Shown here: positions 34,083 to 42,860 of the stretch, in pieces
Numbering within the stretch: the stretch's first letter is position 1
How the letters are laid out: each line of letters opens with the position of its first letter
Position numbers and translations under genes: made by a program
From: JADLHS01 sp044225555
Lineage (GTDB): Bacteria; Verrucomicrobiota; Verrucomicrobiia; Limisphaerales; JADLHS01
Assembly: GCA_044225555.1 (NCBI GenBank)
Contig: JBGAIM010000001.1
Location: 496,001-560,000 of the forward strand
Direction of reading: 5' to 3'
DNA: 64,000 bases
Notes under the pieces: model-generated
Told to the model about the DNA's origin: nothing
What the model saw: the letters and a program-made list of their open reading frames with translations, nothing else
The model's database searches: none

Positions 34083-35375
34083 ATGAAAATTGTCCGTTTC
34101 ACCGATGCTGACTTCGCCGACCAACTCCGCGAAGTCACCACGCCCTCCAGCTTGTTCGACCCCGAGATCGAACAACGCACCCGCGCCATCCTCGACGACG
34201 TGCAAGCGCGCGGAGACGACGCGTTGGTGGAACTGACCGAGCGTTTCGATGGCGCAACGCTCACTCCGGAACAACTCGCCGTAACCAGCGAAGAACTCCT
34301 GGCCGCATCACTGAAAGCAGATTTATCCCTCCGCGCTGTCGTCGCCGAAGCGGAGAAGAACATTGCCAACTTCGCGAAGAAATCCCGGCGCAAGGACTGG
34401 CAGACAATAAACTCCCACGGTGCAAAAGTGGGCGAGAAGTTTGATCCGTTCCAGCGCGTCGGCGTTTACGTCCCCGGCGGCACCGCGCCGCTCGTCTCGA
34501 CGGCGCTCATGACCATCACACTCGCCAAGGTCGCTGGCTGCCAGGACATCGTCGTCTGCACACCGTGTGGCAAGGATGGTTCGATCAATCCGGCGCTGCT
34601 GTTCGCGGCGCGGGCGGCGGGTGCGACGGAGATTTATCGCGTCGGTGGCGCGCAGGCGATTGGCGCGATGGCTTACGGCACGAAGACCATTCGCCGCGTG
34701 CAAAAGATTTTCGGCCCGGGCAACGCCTACGTCAGCATGGCCAAACGCCTGCTTGTCGGGCGCGTGGCCATAGATCTGCTGGCCGGCCCGAGCGATCTGC
34801 TGGTGCTCACCGACGACACCGCCAATCCCAAGTTCGCCGCCGCCGACCTGCTCGCCCAGGCCGAACACGGCTCCGGCCACGAACGCGTCTGGCTCGTCAC
34901 CACCTCGGCCAAAGTGCTCAAAGCCGTGGAGAAAGAACTCGCGCGACAATCGCCCAAGCTCGCCCGGCGCGAATTCATCCAGCGCGTGCTGGACCGCAAT
35001 CTCTGGCTGATTCAAGTGAAGACGCCGGCGGACGCCGTAGCGCTCACGAACCAGATTGCTCCCGAGCACTGTGAAGTCATCACGCGCGACGCACGCAAGT
35101 TGAGCGGTAAAATCGTCACTGCCGGCGCGATCTTCCTCGGCAATTATTCCCCGACCGCGCTCGGCGATTACGTGGCCGGTCCGAGCCACTGTCTGCCGAC
35201 CGACGGCGCGGGTGCATCCTTCGCCGGCCTGACCGTGGACCAATTCCAACGCCGCACCAGCCTCGTCGAATACAACAAAGCCTCACTCAAGAGAGCCCTG
35301 CCCGCCGTGCAGAAGTTTGCACAGCTGGAAGGCTTGGGGGCGCACGGTCAATCGGCTTTTGCTCGCTTTGATTGA
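34083..35375 (+). CDS. hisD: Histidinol dehydrogenase
   Basis: A 430-residue HisD, which oxidises histidinol to histidine in two NAD-dependent steps, the last of histidine synthesis. Visible signatures include VPGGTAPLVSTALMTITLAK, DLLAGPSDLLVLTDD, LLAQAEHGSGHERVWLVT and the C-terminal GAIFLGNYSPTALGDYVAGP followed by SHCLPT, which contains active-site residues. The length is normal. No other his gene lies in the window, so the pathway genes are dispersed. The barstar-like gene follows after 10 bases and may be cotranscribed. Confidence 0.96.
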   Translation: MKIVRFTDADFADQLREVTTPSSLFDPEIEQRTRAILDDVQARGDDALVELTERFDGATLTPEQLAVTSEELLAASLKADLSLRAVVAEAEKNIANFAKKSRRKDWQTINSHGAKVGEKFDPFQRVGVYVPGGTAPLVSTALMTITLAKVAGCQDIVVCTPCGKDGSINPALLFAARAAGATEIYRVGGAQAIGAMAYGTKTIRRVQKIFGPGNAYVSMAKRLLVGRVAIDLLAGPSDLLVLTDDTANPKFAAADLLAQAEHGSGHERVWLVTTSAKVLKAVEKELARQSPKLARREFIQRVLDRNLWLIQVKTPADAVALTNQIAPEHCEVITRDARKLSGKIVTAGAIFLGNYSPTALGDYVAGPSHCLPTDGAGASFAGLTVDQFQRRTSLVEYNKASLKRALPAVQKFAQLEGLGAHGQSAFARFD

Positions 35376-35385
35376 AACACCAGTT

Positions 35386-35796
35386 ATGCCGATCAAGCGC
35401 GTTTACGAGATAAACGGAGATGCCTTTTCAACGTTGGAAGAGTTCTACGAAGAGGTGAGCCGGAAGGTTATTCCGGAAGCCTCATGGGGACGCGGGTTGG
35501 ATGCCTTCAATGACATCTTACGCGGCGGTTTTGGCACGCCCGACGAAGGTTTTGTCTTACGATGGAGTAATTCCGAACTATCCAAACGACGGCTGAACTA
35601 TAAAGAAACCGTTCGCCAACTTGAACTACGCTTGCAGCGTTGCCATCCGACCAACCGTGATTATGTAGCGGCGGACCTTGGGCGTGCCAAGAAGGGGATG
35701 GGGCCAACCGTGTTTGATTGGATCGTGGAGATAATTCAAGATCACGGCGTCGGTGGGGAAGAATCAGAAGACGGTGTGGAACTCGAACTGAAGTGA
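35386..35796 (+). CDS. Barstar-family (barnase inhibitor-like) protein
   Basis: A 136-residue protein with the barstar fold pattern: KRVYEINGDAFSTLEEFYEE, then the helix SWGRGLDAFNDILRGGF with the conserved Trp/Gly...LDAF core that contacts a ribonuclease, then VLRWSNSELSK, and a late helix FDWIVEIIQDHG. It is longer than classical barstar (about 90 residues) because of an insert around residues 80-110 (RRLNYKETVRQLELRLQRCH). Barstar proteins bind and block secreted or toxin ribonucleases. No ribonuclease gene is nearby. The ATG at 35386 follows hisD, and its stop overlaps the GTG of the MFS gene. The assignment is by pattern and is moderate. Confidence 0.7.
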   Translation: MPIKRVYEINGDAFSTLEEFYEEVSRKVIPEASWGRGLDAFNDILRGGFGTPDEGFVLRWSNSELSKRRLNYKETVRQLELRLQRCHPTNRDYVAADLGRAKKGMGPTVFDWIVEIIQDHGVGGEESEDGVELELK

Positions 35797-37061
35797 AATC
35801 CTCGCGTGAGAGCGATCCGATTCGAGCGGGATATACTGCGCAAACCTACCGCTACGAACGGTGGCGGGCGATTTCTGCGGGCATCCTCGAATCCGCGGGC
35901 GGCACGTTTCTTCTCCTCATCGCGGTGCGCTGGTTTCAAGCTGGCTCGCTCGCCAAAGCGCTGGTCGCCGGCGGTGGCAGTTTCGGTTTGATGCTCGGTC
36001 CGTGGCTCGTGGCCCGGGTGGAAAGCTCCGGCTGGCCCGTGGCCAAAGCCGCCTCCCGCATGGCAGTGGTAGGTGCGCTGGGCTTCGTGATCATGGCGCT
36101 GTTTCCAGTGCTGCCGGTATTTGTCCTCGGCGCGGTCATCACCATGGCGGCCAGTTCGGCGGCGGTGCCGTTGATGACGCAGATTTACCAGGAGAACTAT
36201 CCCGCGCGCGAACGGGGCAAATTGTTTTCGCGCACGTTCATGATCCGCATCGCCACGGCGGCGGTGTTCAGCGAGCTGGCCGGACGCTTCCTCGTCAGCA
36301 ACCTGGAATTCTTCCGCTGGTTGTTGGTGGTGTTCGCGGCGGCATTCGCCCTCGCGAGCTTTTGCCTGGCGCGGGTGCCCTCGCAGGCCCTGGCGGTCTC
36401 GGGCGGCACGCATCCGTTCCGCGCCTTGCGCTTCGTGCGCGATGACGCGTTGTTCCGCCGCACGTTGATCATGTGGATGCTCATGGGCTTTGCGAATCTC
36501 ATGATCATCCCGCTGCGCGTCGAATATCTGGCGAACCCAAAGTATGGCGTGACCTGGGCCGGGCAGACCCTTACGACGGCGCAAATCGCCCTGCTCGTCG
36601 GCGTGATTCCCAATCTCGCGCGGCTGGTGATGAGTCCGGTGTGGGGACGGCTGTTCGACCGGATGAATTTCTTCGTGCTGCGCATCGTGCTGAACACCGG
36701 CTTCGCGCTGGGCATGTTGTCGTTCTTCGGCGGCTCGCACATTGCCTGGCTGGTCGTGGGCGCGATCATCTACGGCATCTCGAACGCGGGCGGCGACGTG
36801 GCGTGGAGTTTGTGGGTGACGAAGTTCGCGCCGCCTGAGCGCGTGGCGGATTACATGAGCGTCCACACCTTCTTCACCGGACTGCGCGGCGTGCTCGCTC
36901 CGGTGGTGGCGTTTCAACTCGTCGCCCACTTCTCGCTGTCGGCCATCAGTTGGCTGGGGGCGATTATGATCGTGCTGGCGACGCTGTTGTTGATTCCGGA
37001 GATCAAGTTCGGCAAAGGCGCACGCCCGGGCGCGGCACTCACCGAGGAAGTTTCGGAATAA
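35793..37061 (+). CDS. MFS transporter
   Basis: A 422-residue protein with about 12 membrane helices. It shows the major-facilitator layout, with a central cytoplasmic loop around residue 200 and PVWGRLFDRMNFFVLR, an A-loop-like motif, in the second half. The substrate is not evident. Start choice: the GTG at 35793 overlaps the stop of the barstar-like gene (GTGA), which gives coupled translation, whereas the upstream open frame lies inside the barstar gene. The protein ends in a soluble tail ALTEEVSE. It converges on bioD with only 3 bases between the stops. Confidence 0.88.
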   Translation: MKSSRESDPIRAGYTAQTYRYERWRAISAGILESAGGTFLLLIAVRWFQAGSLAKALVAGGGSFGLMLGPWLVARVESSGWPVAKAASRMAVVGALGFVIMALFPVLPVFVLGAVITMAASSAAVPLMTQIYQENYPARERGKLFSRTFMIRIATAAVFSELAGRFLVSNLEFFRWLLVVFAAAFALASFCLARVPSQALAVSGGTHPFRALRFVRDDALFRRTLIMWMLMGFANLMIIPLRVEYLANPKYGVTWAGQTLTTAQIALLVGVIPNLARLVMSPVWGRLFDRMNFFVLRIVLNTGFALGMLSFFGGSHIAWLVVGAIIYGISNAGGDVAWSLWVTKFAPPERVADYMSVHTFFTGLRGVLAPVVAFQLVAHFSLSAISWLGAIMIVLATLLLIPEIKFGKGARPGAALTEEVSE

Positions 37062-37064
37062 GAA

Positions 37065-37682
37065 TCAGCCGGGTTTGCCCAGCCAGGGCATCACGCGGAG
37101 GTGATCGCCGTTCAGGAACTCCTTCAGCAGTTCCAGATTCGTCCGGCTCGCGGCATCGGGTTTGGAGGGATTCACCAGCACCACGCGGGCGCGACGGGCA
37201 ATCGTGCGCGGCAAGGCTGCCAACACGAGCCGCACCTGATTCACCGCGCCGAGCTTGTTCGGGCAAACGATGATCGGTGTCGCGTTCAGCGCCCGAATCA
37301 AATCGCGTGAGTCAAAATCCTCGCCCAGCGGACTGAGCAATCCACCCGCGCCTTCGACGATCACCACTTCAAATTTTTTTGCCACCCGCCCAATGTGGCT
37401 CACCACCGCACGGAGCCGCACCCGCTTCTTCTCTTTGCGCGCGGCCAGCACCGGTGCAAGCGCGGCGCGGAAATGCCAGGGGTTCACTTCGTCGAGCGGA
37501 ACAACTTTTCCAGCGGCGGCCTGCAACAACCGCGCATCGTCGCGTCCGCCGGAGCAGATGGGTTTGAGAGCCACCACGCGCTGACTCTGTTGCCGCAGGA
37601 GAATGGCTGCGGTGGCGGCGAAGACGGTTTTGCCCACGCCGGTATCCGTGCCGCTGATAAAGAAAATGCGCGCCGGTTTCAT
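37065..37682 (-). CDS. bioD: Dethiobiotin synthetase
   Basis: A 205-residue BioD. The P-loop ISGTDTGVGKT near the N-terminus, the substrate-binding KPICSGGRDDA and VEGAGGLLSPLGED are the family hallmarks. BioD closes the ureido ring of dethiobiotin from DAPA and CO2 with ATP. The C-terminal nucleotide region is LVNPSKPDAASRTNLELL. No other bio genes are in the window. The stop lies 3 bases from the convergent MFS gene. It starts 39 bases after the stop of the NarL-type regulator on the same strand. Confidence 0.94.
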   Translation of the reverse strand: MKPARIFFISGTDTGVGKTVFAATAAILLRQQSQRVVALKPICSGGRDDARLLQAAAGKVVPLDEVNPWHFRAALAPVLAARKEKKRVRLRAVVSHIGRVAKKFEVVIVEGAGGLLSPLGEDFDSRDLIRALNATPIIVCPNKLGAVNQVRLVLAALPRTIARRARVVLVNPSKPDAASRTNLELLKEFLNGDHLRVMPWLGKPG

Positions 37683-37721
37683 GGCGGGGAACTCGCGACC
37701 AGGCGGCCGACGGCAATCCGC

Positions 37722-38396
37722 TTACTTTTTTTCGTCCCCTTCGAGGGAGGAAATGCCGTTGGCGATAGCAAACTTGGTGAGGCCAGCGACGCTGTGGATG
37801 TCCAGCTTGCGCATGATGCGCTCGCGATGCGTCTCGGTGGTGCGCACACCGATGCCGAGGTGCATGGCGATTTCCTTGTTGCTCTTGCCCTCGGCAATGA
37901 GCGCCAGGACTTCGCGTTCGCGATCGCTGAGTTTAGCCACGGGCCGGGATTCATCCGCGTCCGTGACGTATTGATTGAGGGCAATCTTGGCGACCGGACC
38001 GCTGAAGTAGGCTTCGCCGGAGTGAACGGTTTCGATGGCGCCGACGAGTTCGTCCGTCGGGGCATCCTTGAGCACATAGCCGCGCGCGCCGGCTTTGATG
38101 ATGCGCAGGACGGAGTCGCGATTGCTCTGCATGGACAGAATGAGGACCTTGGCCTGCGGGGCTTCCTTGCGCAGGGTTTCCGTCACCGCCAAACCGTCCA
38201 TCTCCGGCATCGAGATGTCCATGAGGACGATGTCCGGCGCGAGCTCCTTGACCAATTTCACCGCTTCATTGCCATTGGCCGCCTCGCCGACAATCTTGAG
38301 GTGTTCTTTTGATGACAGGCAGGACAGCAGGCCTTTCCGTACGACCGGATGGTCGTCCACGATGAGGACTTTGATTTTCTTCTTCGATACGCTCAT
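37722..38396 (-). CDS. NarL/FixJ-type response regulator
   Basis: A 224-residue regulator with a receiver (VDDHPVVRKG, acceptor Asp60 in VLMDISMPE, lysine in YVLKDA) and a LuxR-type helix-turn-helix (KLSDREREVLALIAEGKSNK and GVRTTETHRERIMRKL). It binds DNA as a dimer once phosphorylated. No cognate kinase is adjacent, so it is an orphan regulator unless it pairs with the cluster at 1-6 kb. It is divergent from lysA with a 159-base gap. The target genes are unknown. Confidence 0.93.
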   Translation of the reverse strand: MSVSKKKIKVLIVDDHPVVRKGLLSCLSSKEHLKIVGEAANGNEAVKLVKELAPDIVLMDISMPEMDGLAVTETLRKEAPQAKVLILSMQSNRDSVLRIIKAGARGYVLKDAPTDELVGAIETVHSGEAYFSGPVAKIALNQYVTDADESRPVAKLSDREREVLALIAEGKSNKEIAMHLGIGVRTTETHRERIMRKLDIHSVAGLTKFAIANGISSLEGDEKK

Positions 38397-38555
38397 TTTC
38401 CCAAGCTCCTGAACTCTCCAGCGCCGCGAAACGTCTATTGGCGTGTTGGCTTAATACCACTCCCCCGGCGGTCAGGCAAGAAATCGTTCCACCGGCCAAC
38501 GGCAGTGCTTGCCCGGAAACTTGCGCTTTCATTTCGTGGGCCTAAACTCCGCCGA

Positions 38556-39851
38556 ATGCATGACTTTCGTTATGTCGGGAACAAACTTTATTGCGAGGGG
38601 GTCTCCGTCGAAACCTTGGCCAAGAAATTCGGCACGCCGCTCTACGTCTATTCGCAGCGCACGCTGACGAACCATTTCCAGAAACTCGATCGGGCCATGG
38701 CCCCGGTGGATCACCTGATCTGTTTCGCCATGAAGTCCAACTCGAACCAATCCGTCCTGCGGACCATCGCCAATCTGGGCGGCGGGTTCGACATCGTCAG
38801 CGGCGGCGAATTGCAGCGGGTCATTGCCGCGGGCGGCGATCCGAAGAAGTGCGTGTTCGCCGGCGTGGGCAAATCCGAGGCGGAAATTGAATTGGCCCTG
38901 TGGCGCGGGGTGTATTCGTTCAACGTCGAGAGTGAACCCGAGTTGCAGCGCATCAACAAAGTCGCAGCACGGTTGAAGAAAATAGCGCCGGTCGCCGTAC
39001 GGGTGAACCCGAACGTGGACGCGCACACGCACCACAAAATTACCACCGGCACGTACGAGAATAAGTTCGGCATCGCCCTCGAGCAGATCGAAGGCGTCTA
39101 TGCCCGCGCCAGCAAGCTGAAGAACCTCCGGCTGCGCGGACTCCAAATGCACATCGGCTCGCAGCTCACCGCCGTGTCGCCGTTCGAGCAGGCGGTGGGC
39201 AAGGTGATTCCGCTAGCGCAGCGCTTGCAGAAGCGGCACGGCATCGAGTTCTTCAGTATCGGCGGCGGACTGGGCATCGTTTATCAACCGGCCCTGGCCA
39301 GCGGGGAGGCGTCATGGTGGCAGAAGGATGGGAAGAAGATTCTCACGCCGGAGAAATACGCCGCGCGCCTCGTGCCGCTGCTCAAGCCGCTCGGCTTGCG
39401 CATTCTCATGGAGCCGGGCCGGTTTATTTCCGGCAACGCGGGCATCCTCGTCACGCGCGTCGAATATGTGAAGCGCACGGGCAAAAAGAATTTCGTCATC
39501 GTGGACGGCGCGATGAATGACCTGATCCGGCCGGCGTTTTACGATGCTTATCACGAGATCGTCCCGCTCACGCGGAAAGGCGGCGCAACCATTTCATCCG
39601 ATGTCGTCGGGCCGATTTGCGAATCGGGCGATTACTTCTGCAAAGACCGGCCACTGGCCAAAGTGGGCGAGGGCGATCATCTCGCGCTGCTCAGTGCCGG
39701 GGCGTATGGTTTCGTGATGGCGTCGAATTACAACACGCGGTCGCAGGTGGCGGAAGTGTTGGTGAACGGGCGAAAGTTTGCCGTAACGCGCGAACGTCAA
39801 CCGGTGGCAGACATCTGGGCCGGCGAAACAATTGCGCCCTGGCTCAAGTAA
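38556..39851 (+). CDS. lysA: Diaminopimelate decarboxylase
   Basis: A 431-residue fold-III PLP enzyme. The N-terminal barrel has the PLP lysine in CFAMKSNSNQSVLRTI, then GGGFDIVSGGELQRV, LRGLQMHIGSQL, SIGGGLGI and MEPGRFISGNAGILVTRVEY. The C-terminal active site reads GPICESGDYFCKDR, with the cysteine that completes the dimer site. It converts meso-diaminopimelate to L-lysine. The ATG at 38556 matches the family N-terminus (HDFRYVGNKLYCEGV). An open frame extends upstream to 38349 but lies in the promoter and the divergent regulator gene. The next two genes follow closely and may share its transcript. Confidence 0.96.
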   Translation: MHDFRYVGNKLYCEGVSVETLAKKFGTPLYVYSQRTLTNHFQKLDRAMAPVDHLICFAMKSNSNQSVLRTIANLGGGFDIVSGGELQRVIAAGGDPKKCVFAGVGKSEAEIELALWRGVYSFNVESEPELQRINKVAARLKKIAPVAVRVNPNVDAHTHHKITTGTYENKFGIALEQIEGVYARASKLKNLRLRGLQMHIGSQLTAVSPFEQAVGKVIPLAQRLQKRHGIEFFSIGGGLGIVYQPALASGEASWWQKDGKKILTPEKYAARLVPLLKPLGLRILMEPGRFISGNAGILVTRVEYVKRTGKKNFVIVDGAMNDLIRPAFYDAYHEIVPLTRKGGATISSDVVGPICESGDYFCKDRPLAKVGEGDHLALLSAGAYGFVMASNYNTRSQVAEVLVNGRKFAVTRERQPVADIWAGETIAPWLK

Positions 39852-39887
39852 GGTGCGGGCGGCTTCGCTCGCGCCGGAAAGGAAATC

Positions 39888-40769
39888 ATGCCGGAAAAAA
39901 TTGGTTTCGTCGGAGTCGGTCGCATGGGCGCGAATATGGCGCGGCGGTTGCAGGAATGCGGTTATCCTGTGGCGGCGGTGTTCGACGCGAACCAGGCGGC
40001 GGCGCAATCGCTTGCGCAGGAGTTGAGTTGTGTCGCGGCGGAAAACCTCAAGACCGTTACCGCATTGGCCGACGTGATCGTCACGGTCGTCAGCGATGAT
40101 CTGGCGATGAAGCGCATCTATGTCGGGGGGCTGCTGAATCGATCCCGGGGGAAACTTTTCATCAACTGCGCCACCGTCACGCCGGCCACCCACCGGTGGG
40201 TGGAGCAAAAATGCGAGTCCAAAGGCGCGAGTTCGCTCGAGGCCTGCATGGCGTCGAGCATCACGCAGGCGCGGCAGGGCTCGCTCTATCTCATGTGCGG
40301 CGGGAAACTGGAAGTCTTCGAGCGCGCCAAACCCATTCTGGAAAAGCTCGGCAGCGCGCTGCGTTACATCGGTTCGGCGGGTAAGGCCGCAGAGGTCAAG
40401 GCGCTGGTGAACATGGTCATGAACGCGAACACGGCTGCTCTCGCAGAAGGACTGGGTCTTGGCGCGGCATTGGGTCTTGATCTCGCGATGTTGCGCGAGG
40501 TCTTTTCCCAGACCGGCGCGCGCTCGGGCGTTTTACAAACTGACGGCGAAGACATGCAAAACCGCGAGCACTCCTGCTTTTTCTCCGCCGCTCATGCGGC
40601 CAAGGACTCTGGCATCGCGCTTAAACTGGCGAAGGAACAGGGTTTGCAGCTTCCGCTGGCCGCAGCGACCAAGAAGCAATACGACCGCATGATCAAGGAA
40701 GGTTTTGGCGAACTCGACAAGTCAGGCATTGCGGAACTGACTTTCAAGGGACGCGGCCGGACGGCATGA
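39888..40769 (+). CDS. NAD-binding beta-hydroxyacid dehydrogenase family protein
   Basis: A 293-residue protein of the 3-hydroxyisobutyrate/tartronate-semialdehyde reductase family. The N-terminal Rossmann motif GFVGVGRMGANMARRLQECG is clear. The substrate-binding DGPLV-type motif is replaced by CATVTPATHRWVEQ and EACMASSITQARQGSLYLMCG, and the catalytic lysine sits in GKAAEVKALVNMVMNANTAA. The exact substrate cannot be told. It starts 36 bases after lysA and is 1 base from the next gene, so an operon is likely. Confidence 0.85.
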   Translation: MPEKIGFVGVGRMGANMARRLQECGYPVAAVFDANQAAAQSLAQELSCVAAENLKTVTALADVIVTVVSDDLAMKRIYVGGLLNRSRGKLFINCATVTPATHRWVEQKCESKGASSLEACMASSITQARQGSLYLMCGGKLEVFERAKPILEKLGSALRYIGSAGKAAEVKALVNMVMNANTAALAEGLGLGAALGLDLAMLREVFSQTGARSGVLQTDGEDMQNREHSCFFSAAHAAKDSGIALKLAKEQGLQLPLAAATKKQYDRMIKEGFGELDKSGIAELTFKGRGRTA

Positions 40770-40770
40770 C

Positions 40771-41652
40771 ATGTTGACGCGCATGGGCCGGAAATCTGTC
40801 ACGACAATCCCGCCTGTTCTGCGCCAGGTCGTGAACCTCTGGACGCTCGTCTGGCATCCCACCAGGAATCGCGAGTGGACGCTGGAACGCAAACTCCGCG
40901 CGGTGAAGGACGCCGGCTTCGATGGCTTCACCACGCAACTGACACCCCAACACAAGAAGCTGGGAGACAAACTGGGATTGATCCGCGTGGGCTATTTTGC
41001 ATCCAGTGAGGCACACAAGTTCGGCGCGCTGTTACATTCACAAAAAGAGGCCGGCGCCTTGCATGTGAATGTTCAACTGGGAAATCACGACACGCCGACG
41101 GCAACGGCACTGCGCCTGGCGCGCAGGTTGATCGACGAAAGCCGCAAGCTCGGCCTGGAAACCGCCATCGAGGTGCATCGCGACACTTGCACCGAAACGC
41201 CCGAGAAAACCTACGCGCTCGCCGACGCCTACGAAAAGGCCACCGGCGAATTGATTCCGTTCGTATGGGATTACTCGCACCTCGCCGTCGTCAAACATCT
41301 GCTCCCGCCGTTCTGGCCCCGACTGGGTCAACGCCCGGACTTGATCCAGCGTGCGCAGCAATTCCACTTTCGACCTTTCAATGGTCATCACTGCCAGGTC
41401 CCGGTCACAAACGGGCGCGGCGAACTGACCCCGGAGTTTCTTGACTACGTTCCGTTCATGGAAAAGGTCATGGAAACCTGGCTCGCCACCGCTACTCCGG
41501 GTCGCGAGTTGATTGCCGTACCGGAGCTCGGCCCTTTGTGGATGGGCTACAACCTCTCGGCGTTCCCGCGCAGTTGGGACGACGCCTGTGTGTTGCGCCG
41601 GGAAATCGAGAAATGCTGGCGGCGTGTGGTAATCCGCGTTTTCTCCGGCTGA
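40771..41652 (+). CDS. Sugar phosphate isomerase/epimerase-like TIM-barrel protein
   Basis: A 293-residue protein with a xylose-isomerase-like barrel pattern. Candidate metal ligands include the Glu in TAIEVHRDTC, the Asp-His in FVWDYSHLAVVKH, the His in FHFRPFNGHHC, and the Glu in IAVPELGPLW. The glycine- and histidine-rich core differs from classical xylose isomerase, so it belongs to the broad AP endonuclease 2/IolE-like group. The substrate is unknown. The ATG directly follows the stop of the dehydrogenase gene, so the pair may act in one carbohydrate pathway. Confidence 0.75.
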   Translation: MLTRMGRKSVTTIPPVLRQVVNLWTLVWHPTRNREWTLERKLRAVKDAGFDGFTTQLTPQHKKLGDKLGLIRVGYFASSEAHKFGALLHSQKEAGALHVNVQLGNHDTPTATALRLARRLIDESRKLGLETAIEVHRDTCTETPEKTYALADAYEKATGELIPFVWDYSHLAVVKHLLPPFWPRLGQRPDLIQRAQQFHFRPFNGHHCQVPVTNGRGELTPEFLDYVPFMEKVMETWLATATPGRELIAVPELGPLWMGYNLSAFPRSWDDACVLRREIEKCWRRVVIRVFSG

Positions 41653-41683
41653 GTTTTGCGACCGGCCTTTGACGAATCTGCCC

Positions 41684-41719
41684 AAACAAAACGGCCCGCC
41701 AATTCGCATTGGCGAGCCG
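41684..41719 (-). terminator. Rho-independent terminator of the PEP-CTERM gene
   Basis: The minus-strand stem has core arms CGGC/GCCG and GCCAAT/ATTGGC with a small internal mismatch (41692-41719), followed by TTTTGTTT (41684-41691). It lies 30 bases after the PEP-CTERM stop at 41749. Confidence 0.8.
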
Positions 41720-41748
41720 CGAAAGATTACAATTCGGTCACTGCCGGC

Positions 41749-42381
41749 TCAAGCCTGCCGGCGACGCATGGCCGCGAACGCCAAACCACCAAGACCCAAC
41801 AAGGCCAGGGAGGAGGGTTCGGGCACAGCGCTGAATGAGACGTCGTCCACGAAGACGTTGCCGTTGCCCAAGGGATTGGTGGAGAAACTTTGAATGGCGT
41901 AAACCACGCGGGCGGTGTCTGCCCCGGCTGGAACCAAACCGGCCAGGTTGAAAGCTGAATAAGCCGCACCCGGAACTGGCGTCGCATTTGGCGTGCGTGA
42001 AACCTCGGTGTTGCTGATCGAATTGCGCCATTCAATGCGGATTTCCACCCCCAAGTCCAACGGATTGGAAGTTGTCGCGTGCCATCCGTCGAGGCTGAAA
42101 GACATCCCCGCAGCAAGGCCCGGCACATCTTGAAAAGCACCGGCAAACGTATTGACCGTGTTATTGATTGATAGCCCGAGACTTTGGGCGCCCGTGCGGG
42201 GAAGCAGCGCGCTGTTGAGGGCAGAAGCGCCACCGCCGCTAAAGCCTTCCCAAAATCCAACGAACGGCGCACCATCGGAAGTGATCGGATCCTCAAAACC
42301 AGGATTAACGAGCATGTTCACAACAGCAGGTGACGTGGTAAGCGAGACGAGTAAAATGGATGTTGCTGCAAGGAGTTTCAT
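41749..42381 (-). CDS. PEP-CTERM sorting domain protein
   Basis: A 210-residue secreted protein. A signal peptide (LLAATSILLVSLTTSPAVV) is followed by a beta-rich domain that begins MLVNPGFEDPITSDGAPF and has QDVPGLAAGMSFSLDGW, a carbohydrate-binding-like jelly-roll pattern. The C-terminus is a classical PEP-CTERM signal: VPEPSSLALLGLGGLAFAAM then RRRQA, meaning a VPEP motif, a hydrophobic helix and a basic end. Exosortase cleaves such proteins at the envelope, often together with exopolysaccharide production. The exosortase gene is not in the window. The function of the mature protein is unknown. Confidence 0.9.
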   Translation of the reverse strand: MKLLAATSILLVSLTTSPAVVNMLVNPGFEDPITSDGAPFVGFWEGFSGGGASALNSALLPRTGAQSLGLSINNTVNTFAGAFQDVPGLAAGMSFSLDGWHATTSNPLDLGVEIRIEWRNSISNTEVSRTPNATPVPGAAYSAFNLAGLVPAGADTARVVYAIQSFSTNPLGNGNVFVDDVSFSAVPEPSSLALLGLGGLAFAAMRRRQA

Positions 42382-42450
42382 GACGCGACTTTGTCACCCG
42401 ATTTTGAATGCGTCAACATTTTCCTGACCCGCAAAATTACGGACCACTGA

Positions 42451-42774
42451 ATGGACATCGGCTTGCCGGGCGGACCTCGTCACATCGTCAATCAAACCAG
42501 TCCCTGCAAAACAGCGGCAGGAGAAACGGACAACTACTGGAAGGCGATTGTCAGCAACAGCGGCGAGGAAAGCGCGTGCGGCTGGTGCAAAGACCGCTGG
42601 GGCATCTCCGGGCAAATCACGCCCCGCGTGTTGACCGACGCGATGGCCGCCCGCGCTGAAGCCAAACGCGCCTGCGCCGCAATGATGGACATGGGCAAGA
42701 TCGACATCGCCAAAATCGAGGCCGCACGGCGAGGGTGGTGGGAACGACGGCAGTGCAGTTGTGGCGAGTGTTGA
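42451..42774 (+). pseudogene. VOC-family (PhnB/3-demethylubiquinone methyltransferase-like) fragment, copy A
   Basis: An open frame of 107 residues whose second half matches the C-terminal region of PhnB-like VOC proteins: ETDNYWKAIVSNSGEESACG, then WCKDRWGISGQITPRVL, then MMDMGKIDIAKIEAARRG. The N-terminal half of the family (the first beta-alpha-beta-beta-beta unit) is missing, and the invariant SWQ is SGQ. It ends with an unrelated tail ERRQCSCGEC. It is probably a truncated, decaying gene, although the open frame keeps a short translated product possible. Two further truncated copies follow at 44132 and 44586. Confidence 0.7.
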
Positions 42775-42860
42775 TTGACGGATGGGATGGTTGCGAGCGG
42801 AACGGTTTGGCGGAGTCAGGGTTTGCTTCAGGTGGGTCGCGTGCAAAAATGGTGCATTCT

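Noticed and set aside
42408..42659. Second plus-strand open frame overlapping VOC fragment A
   Set aside because: It reads in another frame with no family match; the VOC frame at 42451 shows the conserved C-terminal motifs.
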